Source of the DNA: Fremontodendron californicum | Lineage: Eukaryota > Streptophyta > Magnoliopsida > Malvales > Malvaceae | DNA: 64,000 bases | Assembly (NCBI GenBank): GCA_030761205.1 | Contig: JAULJL010000021.1 | Coordinates: 14,365,160-14,429,159 of the forward strand | Direction: 5' to 3' | Shown here: piece by piece, positions 54,233-64,000 of the stretch | How the letters are laid out: every line of letters starts with the position of its first letter | How positions within the stretch are numbered: the stretch's first letter is position 1 | The notes under the pieces: model-generated | What the model was told of the DNA's origin: nothing | Databases searched by the model: none | What the model saw: only the letters and a program-made list of their open reading frames with translations | Position numbers and translations under genes: made by a program

Positions 54233-56639
54233 ATCAGTTTCTTTCAGGTTTTAGGGGGAGAATTACTACCTTTGAAGGATGTCAATATGAGCATTTTGAT
54301 GCATGTAGTTTCAGACTTTATATGAAAACACTTGTCTCATGTCAACATTCATTAAATGAATTTTGATTTTTAAACTCCATGTGTTTGTTGTGTTTTAACA
54401 ATAATTTGAATTTGCAAAAACAAGCATTAAGGAAGTTTTAGTAATGAATAGTCTCAAGAATATTGACGATCATTGTTACAAATGACCCATACCTTCTCCC
54501 CTCTCTTTTAAGGCTTTCCCAGGCCTAAACCCATTGAATCAAGAACACTTGAAAGACCTAATGCTTCAACAAATATTAATGATTGAACTTCATAAAACCA
54601 TCGTCATCATAGAATAAGCAAAGATGTAGATCCTAGTCTAGGTTATGAACAAAGGAACGAACTTTTTGAAATTTTTTCGAACTCCTTGAAATTCGAACAA
54701 ATGAGACTTTCTTTCAAGAATTTAGATCATGGTAATTTGGTGTGTGTCAAGGTTGTGCCAAAACCATTCTACTTATTTTCAACAACCACAAAACACTAAT
54801 TGCCCAAACATCACTTCATGATTGACACCCTGGTGCACAATGATTAAACTAGATTATCCCATGTCCCAGGGAAAACCCGTTTTTGGGTCATATTTTCTTG
54901 GTCTCTTCAAAGAACTCAGATTTGAAACTCAGACTTTTCAAAATAGACCTAGACTTGCTATATTCCTTGTTGATACAAACTCTCATGGTTAATGAAATTG
55001 GGGCATCATATGTGGAAATGATGGATACATGGTGAATAAGGATGGACTAACGCATGAATCATTGGGGCATGCGATGAAAAAAAAAACAGCAATAAAAGAA
55101 GGAAAATTGTGATATCATGCATATGAAAATTCAGATGATTTCAAAGTGCAAAATGAAATTTTGATTATCTATTTCCCCTGGGGATTGCTTTTCAATGAGA
55201 ATATTTGTGCTTCATATGAGAAATGGCCATCTTTCATATTCCTTTTAAAAAAAGAAATTATCCATAGTCACCCATCTTGAGCAAAAGAATTCTTTCTTCT
55301 TTGAACCCTGATCAAGGATCACCCTCTACACTGGGGGGCAAATGCGAGGAAAGATCTTTTTTAAAGATCATGGAGGAATGAGTCCTGGCTCAAAGACAGA
55401 TACAAAGCAAATGGAGCGCTGAATTAATATGGGTTCACTCTGTCAAAAACAAAAGGAAAAGATGGCGAAATGGAAGCCAAGAACAAAAAAAACGTGTGAA
55501 AAAGTATGGCAAATGAAAGCCAAAAGCAAAGAAGAAAAAGAGCAAAAGAAAAAAGGAAAAAAGTCCAAAAGGGACAAATACTTCAAAGGAAATGACCCTT
55601 GATCTGATTACTCTCAACATAGATTTTGGGACTATTTATCCTTTCTTTTTGAACCCCGAGCCAAGGCCTACATTACGTGCTTTAAAAGCCCATTTTGATC
55701 AAGCATGAATATTTAATTTGAAGGGTTTTTCCTCAGGTTTTATCCCATCTAGTCGAATTATCATTTCACTAAGGAATAATTTAGAATTCTCAAGTGCATG
55801 GTAAAACAATGAAAAAATGAAAAAAGAGAAAAATAGAAAGAATAGGACTATAGGGCGAAAACCCAGAAATGGGCGATCTAGAGTAAAATGGGAATTTTCG
55901 ATGCCATCTATGATAGTGTCGATACCACAAAAGAGAAAATCATCTTGAAGAAGTGGCATCAAGGAACATCTAGGAATTCTTGAACTTCTCAAAGTGTCAA
56001 CTCTCATTCGGATGATTGATTTCAAAAACTGAAACTCTTTTTCTCCAAAATCAACTTTCCAGTTTAAACATACCATCCAATCTTGATGAAAACTAAAAGA
56101 ATGTTGAATTTGTTTGATTTTCAATGAATTCTTAATTTATAAAACCTGTTCCATTTGTGAGCCTAGAAAGGACATACATTTTTGTTATGAAATTTCCTTT
56201 GATCAACCAAAATCTTGTTATACCAAGCATTGCGAATTCAAATTGAAAAACCCAGATTGACACTTAGAGAAGTTCTTAACAATGATCATCAATCTTCAAA
56301 AGATTTGTACATCAGACATTGTGGGGTTAATATTTTTGTTCAGAAGTTTTCAAAATAAGAAAACAAATAAAAATATATATATATATTTTTTTTTTAAGCA
56401 CCCATTCTTGATGTTGACATGAGACAAGGGTTTTTCTAACCCAAAGGTATAGAACTGTTGGGATAGGTCTTGACTTCCATATATGATAAGAAGAAATAAA
56501 ACCCATTTCAGACCTCTGTTGATGAAAGTTTGAAAACTATTGAGTGAAAGAGAATTGCCAAAATGAATTGAAGACATACTCTGATTTGAAAAGGAAAAAA
56601 TGAATTGGAAAGGCTAAGCCAAAGTCTAGAAAAATGATC

Positions 56640-57180
56640 AGGGGCATTTGCATCTTTTCATGAAGCGTTTGCATCATTATCGATCTTTACATTTGCATCA
56701 TGTAGAAGCATTCTGCACGTTATCAAATCCTTGTATTTGCATCATTTAAAAGCATCTACATAATGCCAATCTTTGCATCTGCATCATTTCATGACGTAGT
56801 TGCGTTAACACCAATTTTCGCATTTGCATCATAAAGAAGCATTTGCACATTATTGACCTTTGCATCCTTCTGAGAAGTAATTGCGCTATTTAAGAATCAT
56901 TTGCATTTGCATCATTTAGAAGCATCTGCATCTTATTCAACATCTGCATCTGCATCAATAAGCATCTGCATCAATCTAAGCCATTTGCATATACACCACG
57001 AAGCATTTGCATTTTACCAACATCTGCATCAAGAAGCATTTGCATCAATTCAAAACATTTACATTTACATTTGCAATATGAAGTATGTAATATCCTATTA
57101 ATCATTTGCACCAGCATCAAAAAGCATTCGCATCTTCTCAAAATCTTCAGGTTAATTTTCAACAATTCTTCAAAAACCAT
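56640..57180 (+). repeat. GCATTTGCATC / GCATCTGCATC degenerate repeats
   Basis: Irregular short units (TTTGCATCAT, AAGCATCTGCATC, CATCAAGAAGCATTTGC) over about 540 bp. The D counterpart (28690-29100, reversed: GATGCAAATGC phrases) has the same theme with fewer units. Confidence 0.8.
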
Positions 57181-58080
57181 TTTTAAGACCTTCGGGCATC
57201 ATTTTTAAAGTAGCATATAGCGTATTTTTTCCAAATCACGGGTAAGGCCTACGGGCACCATTTTTAAGACCTCCGAACACCATTCTTAAGACCTCCGGGC
57301 ATAATTTTTTCAAATTACGGGTAAGGCCTACGGGCACCATTTTTAACACCTCCGGGCACCATTCTTAAGACCTCTGGGCATATTCTTTTTTCAAATCACG
57401 GGTAAGGCCTACGAGCACCATTTTTAAGACCTCCGGGCACCATTCTTAATACCTCCGGGCATAATTTTTTCAAATCATGGGTAAGGCCTACGGGTACCAT
57501 TTTTAAGACCTCCGGGCACCATTCTAAAGACCTCCGGGCATAATTTTTTCAAATCACGGGTAAGGCCTACGGGCACCATTCTTAAGACCTCCTGGCATAA
57601 TTTTTTTCAAATCACGGGTAAGGCCTATAGGCACCATTTTTAAGACCTTCGGGCACAATTCTTAAGACCTTCGGGCATAATTTTTTCAAATCACGGGTAA
57701 GGCCTATAGGCACCATTTTTAAGACCTTCGGGCACCATTCTTAAGACCTCTGGGCATAATTTTTTTTTTCAAATCACGGGTAAGGCCTACGGGCACCATT
57801 TTTAAGACCTACGGGCACCATTCTTAAGACCTCCGAGCATAATTTTTTCATAACAAGGGTAAGGCCTATGGCACCATTTTTAAGACCTCCGGGCACCATT
57901 CTTAAGACCTCCAGGCATAATTTTTTAAATCATGGGTAAGGCCTACTGGCACCATTTTTAAGACCTCTGGGCACCATTCTTAAGACCTCCGGGCATAATT
58001 TTTCAAATCACGGGTAAGGCCTCCGGGCACCATTTTTAAGACCTCCGGGCTTCATTCTTAAGACCTTCGGGCACAATTTT
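57181..58080 (+). repeat. ~80-bp minisatellite with three-part substructure in the C 3' UTR
   Basis: About 11 units of roughly 78-83 bp (one of about 56). Each is built from CCTACGGGCACCATTTTTAA, GACCTCCGGGCACCATTCTT and AAGACCTCCGGGCATAATTT followed by TTTCAAATCACGGGTAAGG. The phrase CATAATTTTTT recurs about every 80 bases. It adjoins the conserved CTTAAGACGGGTCGAGCC block (about 58107-58125). Confidence 0.93.
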
Positions 58081-58308
58081 TTCTCTCTTGAAATCGAACC
58101 CGTTTCCTTAAGACGGGTCGAGCCTTGATTAGTCAGGGAATTCAATTTAAGGACAAAATCTTCAATTTACAGGTTTTTCAAAAAAAAAAAAACAAAAGAA
58201 AAATTGATGATGATTGAAAACCCCTTCCCTTCTCTTCACATGTGATTTCACTAACTGGACAAAATTAGTGTTTATTTATCTTTGCCTGAGTCCTGATTGT
58301 CAGCAATA

Positions 58309-58324
58309 GCCAAAAAGGGGTAGC
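58309..58324 (+). promoter_or_regulatory. Element C polypurine tract
   Basis: CCAAAAAGGGGTAGC immediately precedes the 3' LTR. It is homologous to D's AAAGAGGGGCAGC. Confidence 0.7.
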
Positions 58325-61300
58325 TATAGACACCTAATTTTGTCCGGACCACTAAAACATGTATGTTTTCTTCCTAAATTGATGTTTTAGAATGTAAAAA
58401 GACTTTTTTCATCTTGCAAGTGGTACTCTGAGATTTAGTTTAAGAGGGCGAGCATAAAAAGTCAAACTCGAAAAAAGTCAACCTTAAAAAAGTCAACCCC
58501 AGAAAGTTAACTACTGAAAAAGTCAACCCACTTTCAAAATCAAGATTTGAAGTTCAATTGAAAAAATGGCAAAAGAATTTTGATAATCCAAGGTCTACAT
58601 CGAAAGATATGGAGTTCGGAAGTTGGGTTATGGAGATTCAGTAGACAGGAAACCCTAATCCGAGAAATTTGTAGAAAAGTGCTTAAACGATTGAATTGGT
58701 CAAAATTGAAGGTTCCAAATGAAAGATTAGCACTGACTACGGGTAATGGAGAAGCCACATGAAAGAAAAAACTGAAAAAAAGTCAATCCGGGAAAAAATC
58801 GAGAATTAGGGTTTTTGGTTGATTTCGGTGAAATTGGGCAGAATTACAGAAATGGCCTGACTTGGTAAGACAAAAGCCCTTAATTGATGGAGAGTGATTT
58901 AAAAAGGATAGCCCAAGGCTCGGTTAGAAGAAAATCGTAAAACCGGACTTGTTTTGAGCAAAACTGGGTTTGAGGCAAAAGGGTAAAATTGGAAATTTGG
59001 GAAAAATAGCAAATGAACTCCAAATCTTCTAAAAATTTGCAAATCTCATTTTTAAATTATTTGAAAGAGATTGGCGAAAGAAAATCTTGATTCGGAGTTC
59101 ATTTGCAAAATGGCCAAATCTCGAGTCTCTTATGCAGTAATTCAAGAACATAAATCCCGGAAAAATAGCAAATGAACTCCAAATCTTCTAAAATTTTGCA
59201 AATCTCATTTTAAATTATTTGAAAGAGATTGGCGAAATAAAAAATTGATTCGGAGTTCGTTTGCAAAATGGCCAAATCCCGGGCCCCCTATGTAGTAATT
59301 CAAACAGATAAATCCCGAAAAAATACCAAATGAGTTCCAAAAATTATGAAAACTTCCAGATCGGAATTTTAAATTATTTGGAAGATATTGGTGAAGAAAA
59401 ATATTGATATTGAGCTCGTTTAAAAAATTTTAAATTTTGGGGGCATAAAAAGGCAATTTTGGAAGAAAAAATCCAAATAAATAGCAAACGGACTCGGAAA
59501 ATTTTGAGAAATTCAGAATTCAATTTTTTATTATTTTGAAAGTATTGAAAAAAGAAAAATTGAATTTGGAGTCCTTTTTCCATTTATTTGCATTCGAGGG
59601 GCAAAAAGGTTATTTTACCCAAGCAACCGAAAAGGGCTTTTCTTGCCTTTCAAAAAAATCAATCTTTGGTTGGAAGAAAGAGTGCTGGCCGGCCAAGGCC
59701 CAAGGAAGGGAAGGAGGATTCTGATTTTTCAATCAGGAGGCCAAAAATGAAGAGTTAGTGATTTTTTTATTAAGCCTTTGCAAATAAGCCACATAGGCCA
59801 ATGCATGAAGAGGGAGAGTGTCTAATCTAAGGGTGATAATTTCATGTTTTAAATATCTTGGATCATTAGCCATTGGATGAAAATTGGTTGGAGGAAAAAT
59901 GACAACATCCTAGTCTAGGAGAGAGAAATTTCGGCCACTACAAGGAAGATATTTTTCTTTCATTTTTGGCACTCTCATTTTAGCTATTCTCTCTTTATTT
60001 TGGCTGATTTTTTCTCCATTGTTGAAAAGCAAAAAGAAAAGTCTAGAAAAGAAAAGAAAGTTTGAAGAGAAAAAGCTTGAACATAGCTTCTAGAGGTTGT
60101 TTTTAGGACCATACTCTTGCACTTTCTTTGATTTTCTCTTCTTGATTTGCTATTTTGATTATTATTTTTGTGAGTTTTTTTTTTTTTTTCTTTTTAAATA
60201 AATGTTTTTAATGTTCTTCTTTAAGCTCTTTCTTCATCTTTTCTTAAAAAAGTTTTGAAATATTTTTGTTCTTGTTCTTTGACATGGCCGAATGGCCCAA
60301 ATTTTTTAGTTGATGTTTTGCTTTGATTTTTCATGTTATATTTTATATTAAATAAGTATTGATGCTTTAAATTTTCTTCTACTACATATACTTGAAGCTT
60401 GTTTTAATTTGGTTGCTTGGTTATTTCCATTTATGAGTCTATTATCATGTTCTTGCATTTTTGATTTTCTGTTTTCAAAATGTTTAAGTTTGTTTATGTT
60501 TTATATTGTGAAATCCATGTGTTTGTGAAAATGCATGTTAGTTTTCATATCTCTATTTTATATTTGCATGATTTGAGTGTTATGTTTTAGTTAAGTATGT
60601 TAGTATATCAAGTGTTTGTGGAAATGCCATGCTTACTTTGGACATGAGGCCATTCGGCCATCTCACTCTTTTTGCTTTGTGTGTGCATTTTTGTTATGTT
60701 AGTTGATAGGTTTGCATTCTCATGACATTTGATTGAGTATTTGGTTTAAGCATGCTTTGTGTTTGTGTTATTGCCATGCATATTTTAGATGTTAGGTTTG
60801 GTTTGTTCTGCCATGCATATCCATGCATTTTAGACCTAGGTTGTATTAAATGCCATGCAAGTTCATTTAGGTCTAGATCATTTTATTGATGCCATGCATT
60901 TTTCATGACATTTAGGTTTAAAATCATGCATTGCATGCATCATATTTGCTGTATTTTTCATGCATTTCATGTCCATGCCACTTGACTAATGACTTAGGCC
61001 AATTAATGGTTCAAAGTCATGCTCTCTTGAGCATACATATGGAAAATTAAAGAGTTGTCAAATTGATTATTCTACCTTTGTTATTTTTTTTTACTTAGCA
61101 CATTTTTGTCTAACTTTTGAAAAGTGTTAGCTACTGTTTGTGAGTCATTTAAAGAGTCTTAAATATTTTTACTTTGATTTTTAAATGATTTTATCAAAGG
61201 CAAAAATGTGTTTTGGCAAAACAGTTTTTTTCACCCAGTACTCATACTTTCCAGATTTTTTTGGGCAGTCATATTTAATCATAAATTAAGCCGATTTTTC

Positions 61301-61370
61301 CCGTGTAGTGTTACATGTCCTGAGCCTCCAGTATTTGTTTTAGAGTTTTTGGAAGTTTTAAAAATAGGGT
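58325..61370 (+). mobile_element. Element C 3' LTR, interrupted by element E
   Basis: Starts TATAGACACCTAATTTTGTC. The terminal TG is TA here. It matches 14205-17480 closely (for example the ATTTTATATTAAATAAG, GAGGCCATTCGGCCATCTC and CCATGCATTTTTCATGACAT stretches) but has only two to three ~159-bp units (58990-59400) and lacks about 60 bp near 59820. At 61370 (...AAAATAGGGT) element E begins. The rest would lie right of the window. Confidence 0.85.
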
Positions 61371-62303
61371 TGTCGCAACCTAAAAAATAACGAGTCTAAT
61401 CGCAAGACTTTATTATTCGTTAAGCGTGACATTAAAAAAAACTGAGGAAAAATCGACTTAATTCCTCTAGAAAAATGAAAGTTCTGAAAATGACCTTAAA
61501 AAAAACATGGAGTCGCCACCAATCTTTTTTAGCTAGGTGTGATCGGCCACCTATTAAAACCGGTTTTATAAAAATATTTTAAAAATTAATTAAAACATTT
61601 TAAAAACCAATTTCAAGTCTGCGTTTTAAACCAGAGAAATCAAAGAAGCGGGTTCGGGAGTCGGTTACGTGTGGGGAAGGATTAGCACCCCCACAACGCC
61701 CGTATAAATCGGTACCTTATTAATCGTGTGTTATTTCAAGTTTCTGAAAAAATTTGTTTTAAATTTAGTATTTCAAATTAATTCCCAATTTAAAGAAAAA
61801 TAATTCCATTTTTTATTGAAAATGATCCGAAATTTATAAATTGAAAATTTTCCTATATCCCCCAACAAACGTGGCAAAATATAGAAATTTTTATTAGTTT
61901 TGGAAAATTTTCCGAACCATTCTCTTTTTAAAGAAGATATTCCGTTATTAATAATAATTGATGATATCCTCCCCAGCAAACCCGGCAGAGAACTCATGAA
62001 TTATTTTAACTCGGGAATATCTTTATTTTTATTGAAAGCCATTATCCTTTTTTGAAAACATTTAAAATAAATGAATATGTATATGCATGACATAAATAAA
62101 ATGACATAGCAAAGTCTAAATAATATAATGCAACCTAAATGACATGACATGATTTGAATGCCTTAGCATATTCTAAATGAAATGGAATATCCTAAGTTAT
62201 ATAATATATTCTAAATAAAATGAAATGACCTAGGTAACATAGTATATTCTATATGAGATGCAATATTCTAAGTCATATGATATAATCTAAATGAAATAGA
62301 ATA
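61371..62303 (-). mobile_element. Element E: 3' end of an Ogre/TAT-type LTR, minus strand
   Basis: Begins TGTCGCAACCTAAAAAATAA as in D, but with a single copy of the terminal segment. It runs through the conserved hairpin block (about 61670-61700) into the ~45-bp array and stops at about 62303, where sequence switches abruptly to gag-pro coding sequence. About 5 kb of LTR plus pol are missing at this joint. Confidence 0.82.
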
Positions 62304-63305
62304 ACCACGCTATACTCACTATGCTTTATAAATTTCAAGAACTCACAGGCTTCCTTCTCACATACTAGTTCTTTCATTTTGTTAACTGGGGCTGATCCCT
62401 TCTCTGTTTTTTTTTTGGCAAATCCATCTCAATATGGATTGGCTCGACTACCTTCTTCCCTTTATCAGTCCCTCTGTCTTTCTCTGCTAACCCTTGTTCA
62501 ACGGTCTCCGGAGCATAACACCTCCCGTTTCGGGTTAAATGCCCCACACCTATAATATCCTACTGGCTTGAAGACCCAGGCATAACCATGCTACAATCAT
62601 ATTTCCATGGTCTAGCCTTGCTTTCCTTGTATAGAAAGGAAACAGGTAGATCAATGATTAATTTGGGCGCATTTTCTTCAATGACTGGCATAACTTTTTC
62701 CTTCGGTTCATCATAATAGATGACCAGGGGTCTTCGTATCCCATAGCCACCTATATTTTCAATGACTTCTATTTCCCCCTCTATCTCCTCATAGAGTTGG
62801 GCTTCCCTACTATCCATCATCCTTTGGACTTTAACCTGAAAGTCCCCGCAGTTCTGTATGTCATGGCCTCCACCCTTAAGGAACGGGCACCAATTATGCA
62901 CCCTTTTCGCAACCATTTTCAAACTATCTGTATCTTCCACCAATCCTAACTTGACCATTTCAACCCATACTATCAGCATTGGAGTCTTAACCTCCCCAAT
63001 ATCCCTTTTTAATCTTCTGCCCTCTTCGGTCAATATTGCATTTACCTGATTCCCAGCATGATTGGGCAATGGGTTTCCAGCTACGTTTGGCCCATTTTTT
63101 GATCCAAACTTCACAACCCCAGCATTAATCAGGCTTTGGACTTTTTTTTTTTAAGGCCAGGCAATCTTCAATTGAATGTCCTTGGATTCCTGCATGGTAT
63201 GCACAGTTAGTGTTTGCATTGTACCATCTTGGATATGGAGGTGTCAAAGGTTATAGGTACACGGGTGCAACAAGCTGACCCTGTAATAGTTTTGGATATA
63301 GCTCA
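62304..63305 (-). pseudogene. gag-pro: Ogre-type gag-protease fragment of element E
   Basis: Read from 63305: ELYPKLLQGQLVAPVYL, a stop, PYPRWYNANTNCAYHAGIQG with HSIEDC (knuckle C-x2-H-x5-H-x4-C), then a frameshift in a run of 12-13 A (about 63141-63152). The 184-codon frame (63114-62560) follows with PNVAGNPLPNHAGNQVN, CPFLKGGGHDIQNCGDFQVK and RMMDSREAQLYEE, then RRPLVIYYDEP and LPVSFLYKESKARPWKYDCS. After a stop come LTRNGRCYAPE and, after a shift near 62409, KEACEFLKFIKHSEYSVV, ending at about 62304, just before the protease core. This is the gag-pro of an autonomous Ogre lineage, distinct from the gags of B, C and D. Confidence 0.82.
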
Positions 63306-64000
63306 TGATAACTCGTATAATTATATAGTTTTTAGTTATGTTTTATTATTGTTTTGCGTCAAATACGAGTTATTATTGCTTAGTCTAATTGTGTTTATGA
63401 TCTTTTATATTTTTATGTAATTTGGTGTTTTTTCACGAGTTTCTTTGAGTGATTTCAGATTACTAGGTTAAATCAACAATTAAGGGCAAATCCAGTTCAG
63501 TTCCAGTTCCGACACCTTTTCCCATATCAGCTATATCTGGAGTTTCACTGAAGTAATAAGGCTGAAATTTTAACCGTGCAAAGTTAAGAGGCATATCTAT
63601 CTTTTTCATGTTTTACACTTCTTGAAACGGAGTCGTTTTCCCTAGCGAAATCGACCATCAAGTTGGCTGATGTGCAATGACGTCTGTGCTGACCTGTTTT
63701 GGTATTTTGACCATATCTTCCGGTCCACAAGAGAAAATGATCTGATTCCAACGGCTATGGATCCATAACTGATAGGGGTATATTTTTCTAGAAGACCATT
63801 TTATCAGATCGAGCCTCCAACATTGACAAAATCGACCATCAAGCTGGCTGATCAGAATTGTCATACAATATGACGAAAATTGTTAGAAAAATGCACCCAC
63901 CTATTATACCTACCTTTGAAATTTGTAAAGCTTGTCTCTTGTCATTTAGCCCTCCAAAATGTGTATAAATAGAGGGCTTTGGATGAGTATTGGGATACAT
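63306..64000 (+). mobile_element. Element F2: left part of an F-family LTR, plus strand
   Basis: Starts TGATAACTCGTATAATTATA at 63306 and is colinear with the reverse complement of 40494-39800. It continues to the window end without reaching the LTR end. It differs from F by scattered substitutions and a GTTAAATCAACA variant near 63468. It is inserted in E's gag; the preceding five bases GCTCA are the predicted target duplication. Confidence 0.9.

Larger units (their letters stand above)
54233..58308 (+). other. Element C 3' untranslated region
   Basis: Non-coding 4-kb segment with patchwise homology to D's 27925-31498 (for example TTTTAAAGATCATGGAGG, AATGGAGC and GTGAAATGAGAA-like blocks). 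It includes the GCATCTGCATC-rich stretch and the large minisatellite listed separately. ORFs at 55435-55620 and 55699-56124 are antisense low-complexity readings. Confidence 0.65.

Noticed and set aside
57181..58080. CRISPR-like regular repeats
   Set aside because: No unique spacers; plain tandem repeats in a plant retroelement 3' UTR.

Overview
The window is plant nuclear DNA, most likely eudicot pericentromeric or other heterochromatin. It is AT-rich, and essentially every base belongs to a nest of LTR retrotransposons. I see no resident host gene, tRNA, rRNA or bacterial-style operon. The species cannot be named from the sequence. Most of the mass is Ogre/TAT-type Ty3/gypsy elements. They have giant LTRs of about 5-6 kb, a tRNA-Arg primer site (TGGCGACTCCACTGGGGA), a DUF7745-type ORF1 in one copy, gag with CxxH...HxxxxC knuckles, and long hypervariable 3' UTRs. 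No reverse transcriptase or integrase core is visible anywhere, so every element seen is decayed, cut off or non-autonomous.

Layout: (A) 1-6586, plus strand: right part of an LTR, primer site, leader and a broken ORF1. (B) from 6587, plus strand, inserted in A: complete 5' LTR (6587-12277), damaged primer site, leader and the start of gag. (C) from 14205, plus strand, inserted in B's gag: 5' LTR 14205-19207, primer site, leader and ORF-a to 21851; it resumes at 52088 with gag, 3' UTR and a 3' LTR from 58325. (D) 21852-52087, minus strand, inserted in C with a perfect CTTCA target duplication: a complete element with two gag-like ORFs and no pol. (F) 38994-48785, minus strand, inserted in D's 5' LTR with a perfect TTAAT duplication. 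(E) from 61371, minus strand, in C's 3' LTR: an LTR fragment fused to Ogre gag-pro. (F2) from 63306: an LTR of the F family in plus orientation, running off the window. The order of insertion is therefore A, B, C, D, F, and separately C, E, F2.

The most interesting object is F, a young Athila-type element (1.5-kb LTRs, tRNA-Asp primer site, polypurine tract). It has a continuous 995-codon gag-protease-remnant-pol frame from which reverse transcriptase/RNase H and the integrase core are missing in frame. Downstream of pol it carries two foreign ORFs in the same orientation. One is a 178-codon basic, cysteine-rich protein resembling the nucleic-acid-binding/silencing-suppressor proteins of Betaflexiviridae. 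The other is an intronless, nearly full-length LOG gene (cytokinin riboside 5'-monophosphate phosphoribohydrolase) with one frameshift near its N terminus. A retroelement carrying a cytokinin-activating enzyme and a virus-like nucleic-acid-binding protein is the best candidate here for an undescribed system.

Secondary themes are: a second gag-like ORF (ORF-a) with its own zinc knuckle but no capsid domain; a 707-bp tandem duplication of the LTR end in D; a 3' UTR site holding unrelated minisatellites in sibling elements; and a ~159-bp tandem array inside the LTRs.
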